Shown: positions 15,710-25,261, numbered from the stretch's first letter. The stretch is 64,000 nucleotides of DNA from Paenibacillus monticola (GCF_009664975.1 NZ_WJXB01000009.1:87366-151365), one strand, 5' to 3'. Made by a program: numbers and translations. Notes: generated by a model from the letters alone, not told the origin.

Positions 15710-16738
15710 TTATTTCGTTTCTTGGGATTTCGCAAAGGCTACATTGCCAAGAAAAGCGGAAACGCGCCGCAAGTATTCGCGTGGATGCTCACGGAATAGC
15801 AACTCATGATGACTGCCTTCTACAATCCAGGAGTCGGAGTAAGGGTTGGTCTGGTTTGCTGCAAGCTCTTCAGCAATAGGGTAAGGTGCTTTTTCATCCA
15901 AGGTACCGTGCAGGAATAGAATCGGGAAAGGATAATCCTCCTTCTTCACTTTAGAATAAGGAATCTGATTCAAGCCCGTACCGTTCAGCACTGGGAAGAG
16001 CAACTCCATAATCTCTAGGGAAGGCTGACGGGGCAGGTTAATATTATGCTTAATATTGTGATAGAGCGTATCTGGCTCCAGCAAAAAGGTACTGTCCAGA
16101 ATCATGGCATCGACGTCCTTTGTCACCAGTCCTGCCTGTAATGCGGTGCCCGCACCCATGGAGAAGCCCCAGACCACAATCTGCCTTGCTCCGCGTTCCT
16201 TAGCGAACTGAATGGCGCCAAGCAGTTGCTTGGATTCTTTTTTGCCACCGGTTGCGATATCCTTATTGGTCTGAGAAGCGAAGCCGTAATCAAACATTAC
16301 GACATTGAAGTTCAAGCTATGCGCATAGTGAGCAAGATCGTACATCGGTACCCACGTTTCCTCACGGTTAGCGCCGTAGCCATGGCTGAAGACGATAGTT
16401 TTGGTAGCTCCTTCTACTGGAATGTACCATCCCTGTAAGGTTCGGCTGCCGTCAATTGCTGGAAAGGTCACATTCTCATATTGTAGACCCTTGGCCATTG
16501 AAGGGTTGGAATATAGTGGGGCAACAGTAGGGTTAGACAGGACCCAAGCGATATAGGCATGCAGGGCGATAAAGCAGAATACAAAAAAGAAAAATACGGA
16601 TAACAGCAAGGCTACGATAATATGCTTAATGCGGATCGTCCGCAGCGAGAGCTGTGTCGGTGGTATTGGCAGGCCGGACTTTTGCTCTTTGGGTTGGCGG
16701 GAGACCGGTGTACTGGTGTGGGATGGTGCGAGATCCAT
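15710..16738 (-). CDS. Membrane-anchored alpha/beta hydrolase (BEM46/YqkD-like)
   Basis: 342 residues: a cytoplasmic Pro/Ser-rich N terminus, one membrane helix (HIIVALLLSVFFFFVFCFIA), then an external alpha/beta hydrolase domain. Seen: TIVFSHGYGANREETW (oxyanion), the nucleophile elbow GFSMGAGTA, LDSTFLLEPD, and the acid and His in LFLHGTLDEKAPYP and VEGSHHELLF. This layout matches the B. subtilis YqkD/BEM46-like hydrolases, of unproven substrate. The start is ATG 16738, preceded by AGGAGGGG (16744-16751 complement); the frame continues ten codons further without a better site. It lies 83 bases upstream of the DUF2935-SOD gene on the same strand, so the two may share a transcript. Confidence 0.88.
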   Translation of the reverse strand: MDLAPSHTSTPVSRQPKEQKSGLPIPPTQLSLRTIRIKHIIVALLLSVFFFFVFCFIALHAYIAWVLSNPTVAPLYSNPSMAKGLQYENVTFPAIDGSRTLQGWYIPVEGATKTIVFSHGYGANREETWVPMYDLAHYAHSLNFNVVMFDYGFASQTNKDIATGGKKESKQLLGAIQFAKERGARQIVVWGFSMGAGTALQAGLVTKDVDAMILDSTFLLEPDTLYHNIKHNINLPRQPSLEIMELLFPVLNGTGLNQIPYSKVKKEDYPFPILFLHGTLDEKAPYPIAEELAANQTNPYSDSWIVEGSHHELLFREHPREYLRRVSAFLGNVAFAKSQETK

Positions 16739-16896
16739 AAAGTCCCCTCCTAAAAGTTTAGTTATCAAGTATAGCCTAAGTAATTCATATATTTAATCGT
16801 ATGTTTATACCCTTACAAAGTCAATGAATTAGGTCCTTTTGTAATCTAAATGTAAACTGCAGCCCATTCCTTTCCACTCTGTGAATCTGCTGGACT

Positions 16897-16925
16897 TTGC
16901 GTAGAGTTTTGCACTAAGATAGAAT
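16897..16925 (+). promoter_or_regulatory. Promoter for the iclR-type gene
   Basis: TTGCGT (16897-16902), a 17-base spacer and TAGAAT (16920-16925). Transcription would begin near 16932. Confidence 0.55.
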
Positions 16926-16950
16926 TAATTATAAATAATATTGTAACCGT

Positions 16951-16967
16951 GTTTCATTTGATGAAAC
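16951..16967. promoter_or_regulatory. Palindromic operator, probably autoregulatory
   Basis: GTTTCAT-TTG-ATGAAAC, a perfect 7-3-7 inverted repeat between the predicted transcription start and the ribosome site of the IclR-type regulator. Its place and symmetry suit repression by the regulator itself. Confidence 0.55.
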
Positions 16968-16983
16968 AAAGGGAGGAATTGCT

Positions 16984-17727
16984 ATGGAGGACCGCAAACT
17001 GACCGTACGCGCGGTGGACCGTGCGCTTGATATATTGCTTTGTTTTACGCGGAACAGTGATTTGGGATTGACGGAGATTTCTTCACAGATTGGCCTACAT
17101 AAGAGTACTGTACATCGTCTGCTGACTACTTTGGAGGAGAAAGGTTTTCTTATCCGCAATGCAGCAACGGAGAAATATCGGCTAGGCATCCGTATTTGGG
17201 AGTTGTCGATGCATCTGCCTGCCTTTGACGAGTCAGCGGCTTTGCTGCTGCCGGCTATGGAACGACTGCGCGACCGCTTGGGGGAGACGGTTAGTCTTTA
17301 TTTACGCGATGGCATTGAGCGTGTGCGCATTCAGGCCGTGCAGAGTCAGCAGGCGATCCGGCGGGTGGCACAGATCGGTGCGCGACTGCCATTGTCGGTA
17401 GGCGCCTCTAGCAAGGTGCTGGCAGCTTATGCTCCACCGGAAGTGCTGGCGGAACTGCTGGAGGGACCCGGCTGGCCGAGTTCCATCGAACGAGAAGTGT
17501 ACAGAACACAGCTGAAGGAGATTATCCGCCAGGGTTATGCGACCAGCTTTGAGGAACGCGAACCCGGTGCGGCAGCGGTGGCTGTTCCTGTTACCGGACG
17601 CAGCGGAAATGTAGTTGCAGCCTTATCCCTTTCGGGTCCAGTAAGCCGCCTTTCTCAGGAGACGCTGGTGGAGTACGCTGCAGTGCTGGGTGAAGCTGCC
17701 AGTGAAATGGGCATGATGATTCCGTAG
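16984..17727 (+). CDS. IclR family transcriptional regulator
   Basis: 247 residues. The N-terminal winged helix-turn-helix (LGLTEISSQIGLHKSTVHRL) is followed by the IclR effector domain from about residue 80 (ETVSLYLRDGIERVRI, RLPLSVGASSKVLAAYAP, SFEEREPGAAAVAVPV). Family members sense small carbon metabolites and usually control catabolic genes next door. Here the neighbours are a hydrolase on the other strand and a secreted cellulase 140 bases downstream behind a terminator, so the target is not obvious. GGGAGG (16971-16976) sits seven bases before ATG 16984. The 17-bp palindrome in the leader suggests autoregulation. Confidence 0.93.
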   Translation: MEDRKLTVRAVDRALDILLCFTRNSDLGLTEISSQIGLHKSTVHRLLTTLEEKGFLIRNAATEKYRLGIRIWELSMHLPAFDESAALLLPAMERLRDRLGETVSLYLRDGIERVRIQAVQSQQAIRRVAQIGARLPLSVGASSKVLAAYAPPEVLAELLEGPGWPSSIEREVYRTQLKEIIRQGYATSFEEREPGAAAVAVPVTGRSGNVVAALSLSGPVSRLSQETLVEYAAVLGEAASEMGMMIP

Positions 17728-17769
17728 TTGTAACTCATGCCTTATCTATTCTATTCATATGAATACCTC

Positions 17770-17806
17770 AAACGATCCTGAGATAGACGGGATCGTTTTC
17801 TTTTTT
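17770..17806 (+). terminator. Terminator after the iclR-type gene
   Basis: AACGATCC...GGATCGTT stem followed by TTTTCTTTTTT. Confidence 0.85.
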
Positions 17807-17868
17807 CTACAAAAATAACAGCTGACTTCTTATATATTGGGTAATTCATATATGAGGGGGCTTATTCT

Positions 17869-19656
17869 ATGAAGAGATCCATGTATCGAATTTTGCTTAG
17901 CGTGATTCTTTTTGCTCTGGTGGCCGGAACGGTACGAGGCGTCACGGCACCAGTATCTTCAGCAGCGAGTGCAAAAGGGTTTTATCATACAGCTGGGAAC
18001 CGCATCCTGGATGCTGGAGGAACTCAGGCGTTTTTTAATGGTATTAATTGGTTTGGTTTCGAGACCGCAAACTATGCTCCGCATGGCCTGTGGAGTCGCT
18101 CCATGAATGACATGCTCGATCAGGTCAAGCAGCAGGGGTATAACCTTATTCGGTTGCCCTTCAGCAATGAAATGTTTAACAGCACCTCGGTAGTAAATGG
18201 AGTGGATTACAGCAAGAATCCAGATCTTAAAGGCTTAAAGCCAATTGAGGTCATGGACAAGCTGGTCACGAAGGCGGGAGCGCGTGGTATACAGATTATT
18301 TTGGATCGACACCGCCCGGATTCTGGCGCACAGTCAGAGCTTTGGTATACTGCTGCTTATTCGGAGGAGCGCTGGATTAAGGACTGGACGATGCTCGCCA
18401 AGCGCTACAAAGACAACTCGACCGTCATTGGTGCAGATCTGCATAATGAGCCGCATGGCCAGGCAAGCTGGGGCACAGGGGATACCCGCACGGATTGGCG
18501 GCTTGCTGCCCAGCGGGCAGGCAATGCGATTGGTGTTGTCAACAGTAAATGGCTGATTCTGGTTGAAGGGGTAGAGAAGAATGTAAAGGGACAGACCAGC
18601 TCCAGTTGGTGGGGTGGGAACCTGAAGGGTGTTGCCGATTATCCGGTTAAGCTTAAGATAGACGGCCGTGTCGTGTACTCGCCACATGATTATGGACCTG
18701 GAGTGTCGGATCAACCCTGGTTCCATGCTGCTAATTTCCCGACTAATCTGAGCGCAGTATGGGATGCCAACTGGGGGTATATTCATAAGCAAGGACTCGC
18801 GCCGGTGCTTATCGGTGAGTTCGGTGGACGGGCAGTCGATACCGTTTCCCTTGAAGGAAAGTGGCAGAATGCCTTGGTTCGGTATATTGCCAACAATAAG
18901 CTATATTGGACCTACTGGACGCTGAATCCGAATAGTGGAGATACCGGTGGTCTGCTGCAGGATGATTGGACAACCTGGAATGCGGCTAAACAGAAAATGC
19001 TGGCCCCTATAATGTATAAGCCCACATCAGCTGGCGGGAAGGTGAGCAATCCCGTACCCTCGGTGAATGTGCCTGTGCCAACCGCTCGGGTGAGTTCAGC
19101 TCCAATACAGCAGCCTACGGCAACTCCTGCTGAATGTGGTGTCACGTCAGATCAGCAGAAGACATCTCTGCCGAGAGCCAGCAACAGAGATACCACAGGG
19201 TTGAAGGTCTCACTTCTTTATCAAGGCAGTGAGCTTGGGACAGATGCCCAATCTATTCACGCCAATATGAAGCTGCTTAACGAAGGGACAGCTTCCCTAT
19301 CTCTTAATGAACTCGTGCTGCGTTATTGGTATACGGCGGAGGGGATACTGGAACAGTCCTTTTATGTCGATTATGCCAAGCTTGGGAATGCTAACATCAC
19401 CGGAAGATTTGTTACGCTTGCTGCTCCTCGAAACGGAGCGGATGTATACGTAGAGATTGGATTTGCTTCAACTGCTGGCAAGCTACTTCCCGGTGAGACA
19501 ACGGGTGAAATGAAGCTGCGTTTTAATAAAAACGACTGGAGTTCCTATAATCGAGCGAATGATTACTCCTTTGATGCCCAACATGATTCTTATCTACCTT
19601 GGGACCGGATCACGGCCTATTACAAAGGCAGCTTGATCTATGGATTTGAGCCGTAA
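17869..19656 (+). CDS. Secreted endoglucanase, GH5 (subfamily 1-like) plus CBM3
   Basis: A 595-residue secreted cellulase. The signal peptide is at about 1-34 (ILLSVILFALVAGTVRG, then APVSSAASA). The GH5 catalytic domain spans about 36-385: ILDRHRPDSGAQSELWYT, the acid/base Glu near residue 194 in ADLHNEPHG, the nucleophile Glu near 317 in LIGEFGGR, and YWTYWTLNPNSGDTGG near the end. These blocks closely recall Acidothermus E1 endoglucanase, the GH5_1 type. A Pro/Ser/Thr/Val linker (about 388-440) leads to a C-terminal cellulose-binding CBM3 domain (LKVSLLYQGSE, LRYWYTAEG, MKLRFNKNDWSSYNRANDYS). It should cut internal beta-1,4-glucan bonds on crystalline or soluble cellulose outside the cell. 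GAGGGGG (17854-17860) precedes ATG 17869. It is a single gene with its own terminator. Confidence 0.95.
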   Translation: MKRSMYRILLSVILFALVAGTVRGVTAPVSSAASAKGFYHTAGNRILDAGGTQAFFNGINWFGFETANYAPHGLWSRSMNDMLDQVKQQGYNLIRLPFSNEMFNSTSVVNGVDYSKNPDLKGLKPIEVMDKLVTKAGARGIQIILDRHRPDSGAQSELWYTAAYSEERWIKDWTMLAKRYKDNSTVIGADLHNEPHGQASWGTGDTRTDWRLAAQRAGNAIGVVNSKWLILVEGVEKNVKGQTSSSWWGGNLKGVADYPVKLKIDGRVVYSPHDYGPGVSDQPWFHAANFPTNLSAVWDANWGYIHKQGLAPVLIGEFGGRAVDTVSLEGKWQNALVRYIANNKLYWTYWTLNPNSGDTGGLLQDDWTTWNAAKQKMLAPIMYKPTSAGGKVSNPVPSVNVPVPTARVSSAPIQQPTATPAECGVTSDQQKTSLPRASNRDTTGLKVSLLYQGSELGTDAQSIHANMKLLNEGTASLSLNELVLRYWYTAEGILEQSFYVDYAKLGNANITGRFVTLAAPRNGADVYVEIGFASTAGKLLPGETTGEMKLRFNKNDWSSYNRANDYSFDAQHDSYLPWDRITAYYKGSLIYGFEP

Positions 19657-19745
19657 CTTAAAAGGCAGTGACTCATGTTAAATGATCAACTTCGGTTCGC
19701 TCCTTATAATATGGAGTTCGCACAGGCCACTGCGGATCAAAAACG

Positions 19746-19787
19746 AAAACGAGCCAGTCTCCAATAACCGGAAGACTGGCTCGTTTT
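19746..19787. terminator. Bidirectional terminator, cellulase / aconitase
   Basis: AAAACGAGCCAGTCT...AGACTGGCTCGTTTT, a 15-bp perfect outer stem with T- and A-rich flanks, between convergent genes. Confidence 0.92.
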
Positions 19788-19824
19788 TAACTTTTACAGC
19801 TTTGAAGTGCACTTAATGCGAAGC

Positions 19825-22569
19825 TTACTCTACTGGGAGAGCAGACTCTGTAGCTGTGGCATCCGCCAGCATCTGGCGAAGTACAGTCTGCAGAATACCA
19901 CCGTTGCGGTAGTAATCAATATCAACGGTGCTATCGAGCCGGGCGATGGCCGGGAAGTCGAACTTCGTACCATCTTCGCGGGTAGCGGTGACGGTAAGTT
20001 CCTGTCCTGGCAATACAAAGTTGTCCAGTCCTGTAATATCAAACGTCTCACGTCCAGTCAGTCCCAGGCTGGTCCAGCCGTGGCCTTCCTGGAATTGCAG
20101 TGGAAGCACGCCCATACCGACCAGATTGCTGCGGTGAATCCGTTCGAAGCTCTCAGCTATAACGGCTTTGACACCAAGCAGGAGCGTGCCCTTGGCGGCC
20201 CAGTCACGTGAGCTGCCAGTGCCGTATTCTTTGCCTGCGATAACGATTAGGTTCTGTCCAGCGGACTGGTACAGCATGGAAGCGTCATAGATGGACATGA
20301 CTTCTTCACTTGGCAGGAAGGTCGTTACGCCACCTTCTGTACCTGGAGCAACGGCGTTGCGAATACGGATATTCGCAAATGTACCGCGCATCATGACTTC
20401 ATGATTACCACGGCGTGAGCCGTAGGAGTTGAAATCTGCACGCTCTACACCATGTCCGCGCAGATATTCGCCTGCCGGGCCGGAGGAGGTGATATTACCG
20501 GCTGGTGAGATATGGTCAGTCGTCACAGAATCGCCTAAGAGTGCCAGCACGCGTGCGTTCGTAATATTCTGAATATCTTCAAGACCGTCTTCCAGGTGCT
20601 CGAAGAAAGGTGGATTCTGGATGTATGTGGAATTGTCATCCCATTCATATAATTCGCCTTCCGGCACAGGAATGGCATTCCAGCGTTCGTTAGCGGTGAA
20701 TACATGCTCATATTTACGACGGAACATCTCTGGACTCAGAGAGCGACCAATCGCTTCATGAATCTCAAGCGAGGTAGGCCAAATGTCTTTCAGGAAGACA
20801 GGTTCTCCCTGCGGATCAAATCCGAGAGGTTCAGTCTGCATATCTATATCGACTGTCCCAGCCAGTGCATAAGCGACAACAAGCGGCGGTGAAGCCAGAT
20901 AGTTCGCTTTAACCTGAGCATGCACGCGACCTTCGAAGTTACGGTTACCGGAAATTACAGCAGCGACCGTCATATCATTATCCGTGATGGCCTGACTGAC
21001 TTCATCCGGCAGCGGGCCGGAGTTGCCGATACAGGTAGCGCAGCCATAACCAGCCAAGTAAAATCCCAGTGCTTCCAGTGGCTTCAGCAGATCTGCTTTC
21101 TGCAGATATTCTGTAACGACCAGCGATCCTGGAGTTAGACTTGTCTTAACATAACCAGGTCTGGTCAGTCCGCGTTCGACTGCCTTTTTAGCTAATATAC
21201 CGGCTCCAAGCATTACACTAGGATTGGAGGTATTAGTACAGCTCGTAATGGCCGCAATAACGACTGCACCAGTACTGAGTTTGCTAGTGCTTCCGTTCTT
21301 ATGCTCCACTTCTATAACCTGAGCGATCTTCTCATCGCTAAGACCATAACCGCCCTTGTCTACCGGTGTACGGATAATGCCTTCAAAGTTCTCTTTCATG
21401 TGCGTGAGCTCGATACGGTCTTGAGGACGCTTCGGTCCGGCCAAACTCGGAACGACAGACGCTAGATCAAGTTCAATGACATCGCTGAAATGCGGGTCCG
21501 GAGTATCTGAGGTGCGGAACATGTTTTGTGCTTTGTAATAGGTTTCTACTAGCTCCACCAATTCATCCGGACGTCCAGTGCTGCGTAAGTAATTCAGCGT
21601 TTCGTCATCCACAGGGAAGAAACCGATAGTAGCTCCGTATTCCGGGGCCATGTTGGCAACAGTAGCACGGTCAGCCAGACTGATGTTGGACAGACCAGGG
21701 CCATAGAATTCGACAAATTTGCCAACGACGCCTTTTTTACGAAGAATTTGCGTTACGGTCAGTGCCAAATCGGTTGCTGTAGCGCCTTCAATCAGACTGC
21801 CTGTAAGTTTGAACCCCACCACATCTGGTGTGACAAAATACAACGGCTGACCCAGCATGCCTGCTTCTGCTTCAATGCCGCCTACGCCCCAGCCTACAAC
21901 ACCAAGACCGTTGATCATCGTAGTGTGGGAATCCGTTCCTACAAGGGAATCGGGATATACTACAGTTTCGCCATCAGTAGTCTTAGTAGTCGCTACGGAA
22001 GCCAAATACTCCAGATTGACCTGATGCACGATACCTGTAGATGGAGGAACTGCCCGAAAATTGTTGAAGGCAGTCTGCGCCCAGCGCAGGAAGCGGTAGC
22101 GTTCCTCGTTGCGTTCAAATTCAACATTAATATTGTAATCCAAAGAATCTGCGGTGCCGAAGGCATCAACCATAACCGAGTGGTCAATAACTAGGTCAAC
22201 AGGTACGAGGGGATTGATCTTCTTGGGATCGCCGCCTGCTTTTTTAACGGTATCGCGCATAGCTGCCAGATCGACTACTACGGGTACTCCGGTGAAATCC
22301 TGCAGCACGATCCGGGCCGGGATAAACGGAATTTCTTTATTGCGGTCAATGCCGCCTGACCAACCAGCCAGTTGTTTCACATGATCTTCTGTAATCGCCC
22401 GTCCGTCGTATTGGCGGACAGCCGCCTCAAGTAATACTTTAATGGAAAATGGTAGGGAAGAAATATCGCCCACCCCTTGTTCTTCAAGGGATTGTAGATG
22501 GAAATAGCGATAAGTTTTGCCGCCGGATTCCAGGGTGCGGGCCAGCGAAAAATGATCCTTGCTTGGCAT
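19825..22569 (-). CDS. acnA: Aconitate hydratase
   Basis: A 914-residue [4Fe-4S] enzyme of the AcnA/CitB type that interconverts citrate and isocitrate in the TCA cycle; in Bacillus the apo form also binds RNA. Cluster cysteines: one in AAITSCTNTSNPSVM and two in GYGCATCIGNSGPL. Other blocks: PDSLVGTDSHTTMINGLGV, GPGLSNISLADRATVANM, VIAGKEYGTGSSRDWAAKG and HRSNLVGMGVLPLQF. Length and full set of motifs indicate an intact enzyme. The start is ATG 22569 with AAGGAGG seven bases upstream; the frame extends 16 codons further to 22617 but lacks a ribosome site there. A good promoter lies 57 bases upstream. Confidence 0.97.
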   Translation of the reverse strand: MPSKDHFSLARTLESGGKTYRYFHLQSLEEQGVGDISSLPFSIKVLLEAAVRQYDGRAITEDHVKQLAGWSGGIDRNKEIPFIPARIVLQDFTGVPVVVDLAAMRDTVKKAGGDPKKINPLVPVDLVIDHSVMVDAFGTADSLDYNINVEFERNEERYRFLRWAQTAFNNFRAVPPSTGIVHQVNLEYLASVATTKTTDGETVVYPDSLVGTDSHTTMINGLGVVGWGVGGIEAEAGMLGQPLYFVTPDVVGFKLTGSLIEGATATDLALTVTQILRKKGVVGKFVEFYGPGLSNISLADRATVANMAPEYGATIGFFPVDDETLNYLRSTGRPDELVELVETYYKAQNMFRTSDTPDPHFSDVIELDLASVVPSLAGPKRPQDRIELTHMKENFEGIIRTPVDKGGYGLSDEKIAQVIEVEHKNGSTSKLSTGAVVIAAITSCTNTSNPSVMLGAGILAKKAVERGLTRPGYVKTSLTPGSLVVTEYLQKADLLKPLEALGFYLAGYGCATCIGNSGPLPDEVSQAITDNDMTVAAVISGNRNFEGRVHAQVKANYLASPPLVVAYALAGTVDIDMQTEPLGFDPQGEPVFLKDIWPTSLEIHEAIGRSLSPEMFRRKYEHVFTANERWNAIPVPEGELYEWDDNSTYIQNPPFFEHLEDGLEDIQNITNARVLALLGDSVTTDHISPAGNITSSGPAGEYLRGHGVERADFNSYGSRRGNHEVMMRGTFANIRIRNAVAPGTEGGVTTFLPSEEVMSIYDASMLYQSAGQNLIVIAGKEYGTGSSRDWAAKGTLLLGVKAVIAESFERIHRSNLVGMGVLPLQFQEGHGWTSLGLTGRETFDITGLDNFVLPGQELTVTATREDGTKFDFPAIARLDSTVDIDYYRNGGILQTVLRQMLADATATESALPVE

Positions 22570-22625
22570 ATTTGCGCCTCCTTGTTTCATCTGTTGAAAC
22601 TCAATTTCATATTGCATGTTATTTA

Positions 22626-22654
22626 AGTATAACGGTTACATTGAGGGTAGTAAA
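22626..22654 (-). promoter_or_regulatory. Promoter for aconitase
   Basis: On the minus strand TTTACT (22649-22654), a 17-base spacer and TATACT (22626-22631), giving a leader of about 50 bases before the preferred acnA start. Confidence 0.6.
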
Positions 22655-22774
22655 GTTTTTTTTCCTGTTTTGAGACCCATATTTCGGCTGCTCAATTCTA
22701 TCTGTATAGCTGCAACCTTTCCTTCATATACATAGGATAGCAGCCAAACAGGGGAAGAAGGGGCGGAAAGAATA

Positions 22775-23800
22775 ATGGAGCAACAATGGAAGCAAAGTTT
22801 GTATGTCTATGTAGATCAATTAAACAGGGGACGGGTGGAACCTAAGTCTGAGCCGCGTCGTGCTGCTGTCAAAGATCCGCGCTTTTTGGTGGAACAGGGG
22901 GAACGCTCACGCCGCCTTGCTGAATGGTATAACGAGCGCGGCATTACTCCGCTGCGCGGGGAGACGGGAGTAAGGACGCTGCGAACTGTTCGGCAGACTC
23001 CGTCCGAGGTAGTGGCCGAGGTGGCTCTGCATAGTGCACTTTATTATGAAAAAGGTGGCCTCACCCATCGTGAGGATACCATTGAGACGGAGCGACTGAC
23101 GTTTGTGCGGGACGGTGATGGCTGGGAGATTGCTGCGGTAGAGCGCACCATACCTGAAAAGAACTCTGTGCGGCCGGCTCAGGCTGAGCTATCAGGGAGG
23201 CTCTCCAAATGGGGCGAGGCTATACCGGCCCCGCAGCCCTCACAGCCTTTGCTGAATCAGAATATATTCGGCGGGATTGCGGGTTCTAGGGAGGTTCGTT
23301 ACAGTCGTGAGGAGGCGGCTGCCTATGCTGATCGCTGGTGGAAAGATGGCAACCCCGAGTTCGAAACCTTTGATGTGGACTGCACCAATTATGTCTCCCA
23401 ATGTCTCTTTGCAGGGGGAGCACCTATCAACTATACTGGTAAAAGAGAAACGGGCTGGTGGTATAAAGGCTTCAATGGAAAACAGGAATGGTGGAGCTTC
23501 AGTTGGGCAGTTTCAGACAGTCTGCAGCGCTATTTGAGCGGGAGTCGCAGCCATGGATTGCGCGCTGAAGTCATGGAGCGGCCGGATCAGCTGATGCTCG
23601 GTGATGTCATCCAATATGATTGGGATGGCAATGGCCTTTATCAGCACAGCACAATCGTTACGGCTTTTGATGCAAGCGGCCTGCCGCTGGTCAATGCACG
23701 TACGGTTAGCAGCCGTCACCGTTTTTGGGATTATCGGGATTCCTACGCATGGACCGACAGAACGGTATACCGTTTTTTTCATATTAACGACTATTTATAA
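22775..23800 (+). CDS. Amidase-domain protein (Amidase_6 type)
   Basis: 341 residues. The N-terminal half (about 1-165) is unrecognised, charged and without a signal peptide or membrane helix. The C-terminal half is an Amidase_6-like domain: YSREEAAAYADRWWKDGN, the likely nucleophile Cys near residue 204 in VDCTNYVSQCLFAGG, WWYKGFNGKQEWW, and the likely His in YQHSTIVTAFD with a late VNARTVSSRH. This family resembles NlpC/P60- and CHAP-type papain folds and is thought to act on cell-wall or other amide bonds. Absence of a clear secretion signal makes export uncertain. ATG 22775 follows GGGCGGAAAG. ddl starts 19 bases downstream, so the two may be one unit tied to peptidoglycan. Confidence 0.82.
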   Translation: MEQQWKQSLYVYVDQLNRGRVEPKSEPRRAAVKDPRFLVEQGERSRRLAEWYNERGITPLRGETGVRTLRTVRQTPSEVVAEVALHSALYYEKGGLTHREDTIETERLTFVRDGDGWEIAAVERTIPEKNSVRPAQAELSGRLSKWGEAIPAPQPSQPLLNQNIFGGIAGSREVRYSREEAAAYADRWWKDGNPEFETFDVDCTNYVSQCLFAGGAPINYTGKRETGWWYKGFNGKQEWWSFSWAVSDSLQRYLSGSRSHGLRAEVMERPDQLMLGDVIQYDWDGNGLYQHSTIVTAFDASGLPLVNARTVSSRHRFWDYRDSYAWTDRTVYRFFHINDYL

Positions 23801-23819
23801 TAGAGAAAGAGGTTAGGGC

Positions 23820-24911
23820 ATGGGAAACACAAAATTGACCGTAGGACTGGTATACGGAGGTAAATCCGGAGAGCACGAGGTGTCGCTACAGACGGCGTTT
23901 GCAGTCATGAACGCTTTTGACTACGCTAAATACGAAATTGTACCTTTTTATATTTCCAAGCAAGGACTGTGGAAAGTAGGGGAGATACTGGGAGCCCCTT
24001 TCAGCGGAATTGAGCTGCTTAAGCTTGCCAGTGCTTCTGAGGATATGAGTTCTGCTCTGAACGCGGTCTTTAGTGGACTGTCCGGTGGGGAGAGAACAAT
24101 AGATGTGATGTTCCCGCTGCTGCACGGTACGTATGGGGAAGATGGAACGATTCAGGGCTTGTTCGAAATGGCTAATATCCCTTATATCGGGGCAGGCGTT
24201 CTTGCCTCGTCGGCAGGTATGGATAAGGTTGTGATGAAGAAGCTGTTTGCAGAAGCCGGTCTGGATCAATGCGAGTACTGTTATTTTAATGTGAGTTCCT
24301 GGAAAAGCAAGAGCCATGAGCTTATTGTTGGGGTAGAGGATAAGCTCGGATATCCGGTATTCGTGAAACCGGCCAATCTGGGCTCGAGTGTAGGTATCTC
24401 CAAAGCTAATGATAAGGAAAGTCTGATCAAGGCTGTCGATTTCGCTTTTCGTTATGATACAAAGGTAATTATTGAAGAATTCGTGGATGCTCGTGAGGTG
24501 GAGGTCAGTGTGCTTGGCAATGATGAGCCTGAGGCCTCCGTTCCGGGTGAAATCGTCTCTTCCGGAGAATATTATGATTATGCTGCAAAATATACGGATG
24601 GCAAATCGCAGATGCTGATTCCGGCACCTGTGGATTCCGAGGTTGCTGACCATTTGCGTGATGCAGCTATAGCGGCTTTCCGAGCAATTGAGGGCAGCGG
24701 AATTACACGGGCAGACTTCTTCCTGCGCAAGTCTGACGGTAAGATTCTGATTAACGAAGTGAATACGATGCCAGGCTTCACTCCATACAGTATGTATCCG
24801 CTGCTGTGGCGTGAGACTGGTTTATCCTATAGCGCTCTACTGGACCGTATGATCGAGCTGGCATTGGAGCGATATGATTACAGACAAGGCTTGAAGTATG
24901 ATAACGAATAG
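23820..24911 (+). CDS. ddl: D-alanine--D-alanine ligase
   Basis: An ATP-grasp enzyme of 363 residues that joins two D-alanines for peptidoglycan precursors. Seen: VGLVYGGKSGEHEVSLQTA, FPLLHGTYGEDGTIQG, GYPVFVKPANLGSSVGISKA (ATP-grasp lysine and loop), EYYDYAAKYTDGKSQ and FLRKSDGKILINEVNTMPGF. The Tyr in AAKYTDG is the omega-loop residue associated with D-Ala rather than D-Lac specificity, so this looks like a housekeeping Ddl, not a Van-type ligase (family knowledge plus the visible residue). ATG 23820 follows AAAGAGG. It lies between the amidase gene and a small conserved gene on the same strand with short gaps. Confidence 0.97.
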   Translation: MGNTKLTVGLVYGGKSGEHEVSLQTAFAVMNAFDYAKYEIVPFYISKQGLWKVGEILGAPFSGIELLKLASASEDMSSALNAVFSGLSGGERTIDVMFPLLHGTYGEDGTIQGLFEMANIPYIGAGVLASSAGMDKVVMKKLFAEAGLDQCEYCYFNVSSWKSKSHELIVGVEDKLGYPVFVKPANLGSSVGISKANDKESLIKAVDFAFRYDTKVIIEEFVDAREVEVSVLGNDEPEASVPGEIVSSGEYYDYAAKYTDGKSQMLIPAPVDSEVADHLRDAAIAAFRAIEGSGITRADFFLRKSDGKILINEVNTMPGFTPYSMYPLLWRETGLSYSALLDRMIELALERYDYRQGLKYDNE

Positions 24912-24943
24912 TGTGTAACGGGCCGAGAAAGGAGAGATGAAAG

Positions 24944-25261
24944 ATGGGTTTTCAAATGGAATTCAATTCGATCTGCAAGTTCAAGAATGAGCAAGAACTG
25001 TACGAGCTGTTGGAGTATGGACGCACCAAAATGGTGAAGCAGGGTTTCCGTGTATATCCGACAGGGGAGAAGGTCATTGCCTATACTCCAGAGAATGTTG
25101 CCGTCGCGATTGTTAAGATATCGGCTTCAATCGCCGAAATAAATTTTCAGGGACATGAGGTTACCGCTGTAGAGATGGACCTGGTGCGTAAGCTGAATGA
25201 AGAAGAGTCCAGAGTGCAGACTGCGTTGGCTTATGAGATGTTTTTTGGGGAACAGAGATGA
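24944..25261 (+). CDS. Small conserved protein of unknown function
   Basis: 105 residues. I do not recognise a domain with confidence; the start MGFQMEFNSICKF weakly recalls the DUF2584 group of Bacillales proteins, from memory only. Soluble, mixed charge, no signal or membrane segment; predicted alpha/beta with strands such as VIAYTPENVAVAIVKI. AAAGGAGAG precedes ATG 24944. Its TGA overlaps the ATG of uvsE (ATGA), so the two are translationally coupled, and ddl lies 32 bases upstream. The tight coupling suggests a shared role or regulation with uvsE, but no function can be assigned. Confidence 0.8.
   Translation: MGFQMEFNSICKFKNEQELYELLEYGRTKMVKQGFRVYPTGEKVIAYTPENVAVAIVKISASIAEINFQGHEVTAVEMDLVRKLNEEESRVQTALAYEMFFGEQR

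Noticed and set aside
19928..22194. Plus-strand open frames opposite aconitase
   Set aside because: No ribosome sites or domain matches; aconitase is complete on the other strand.
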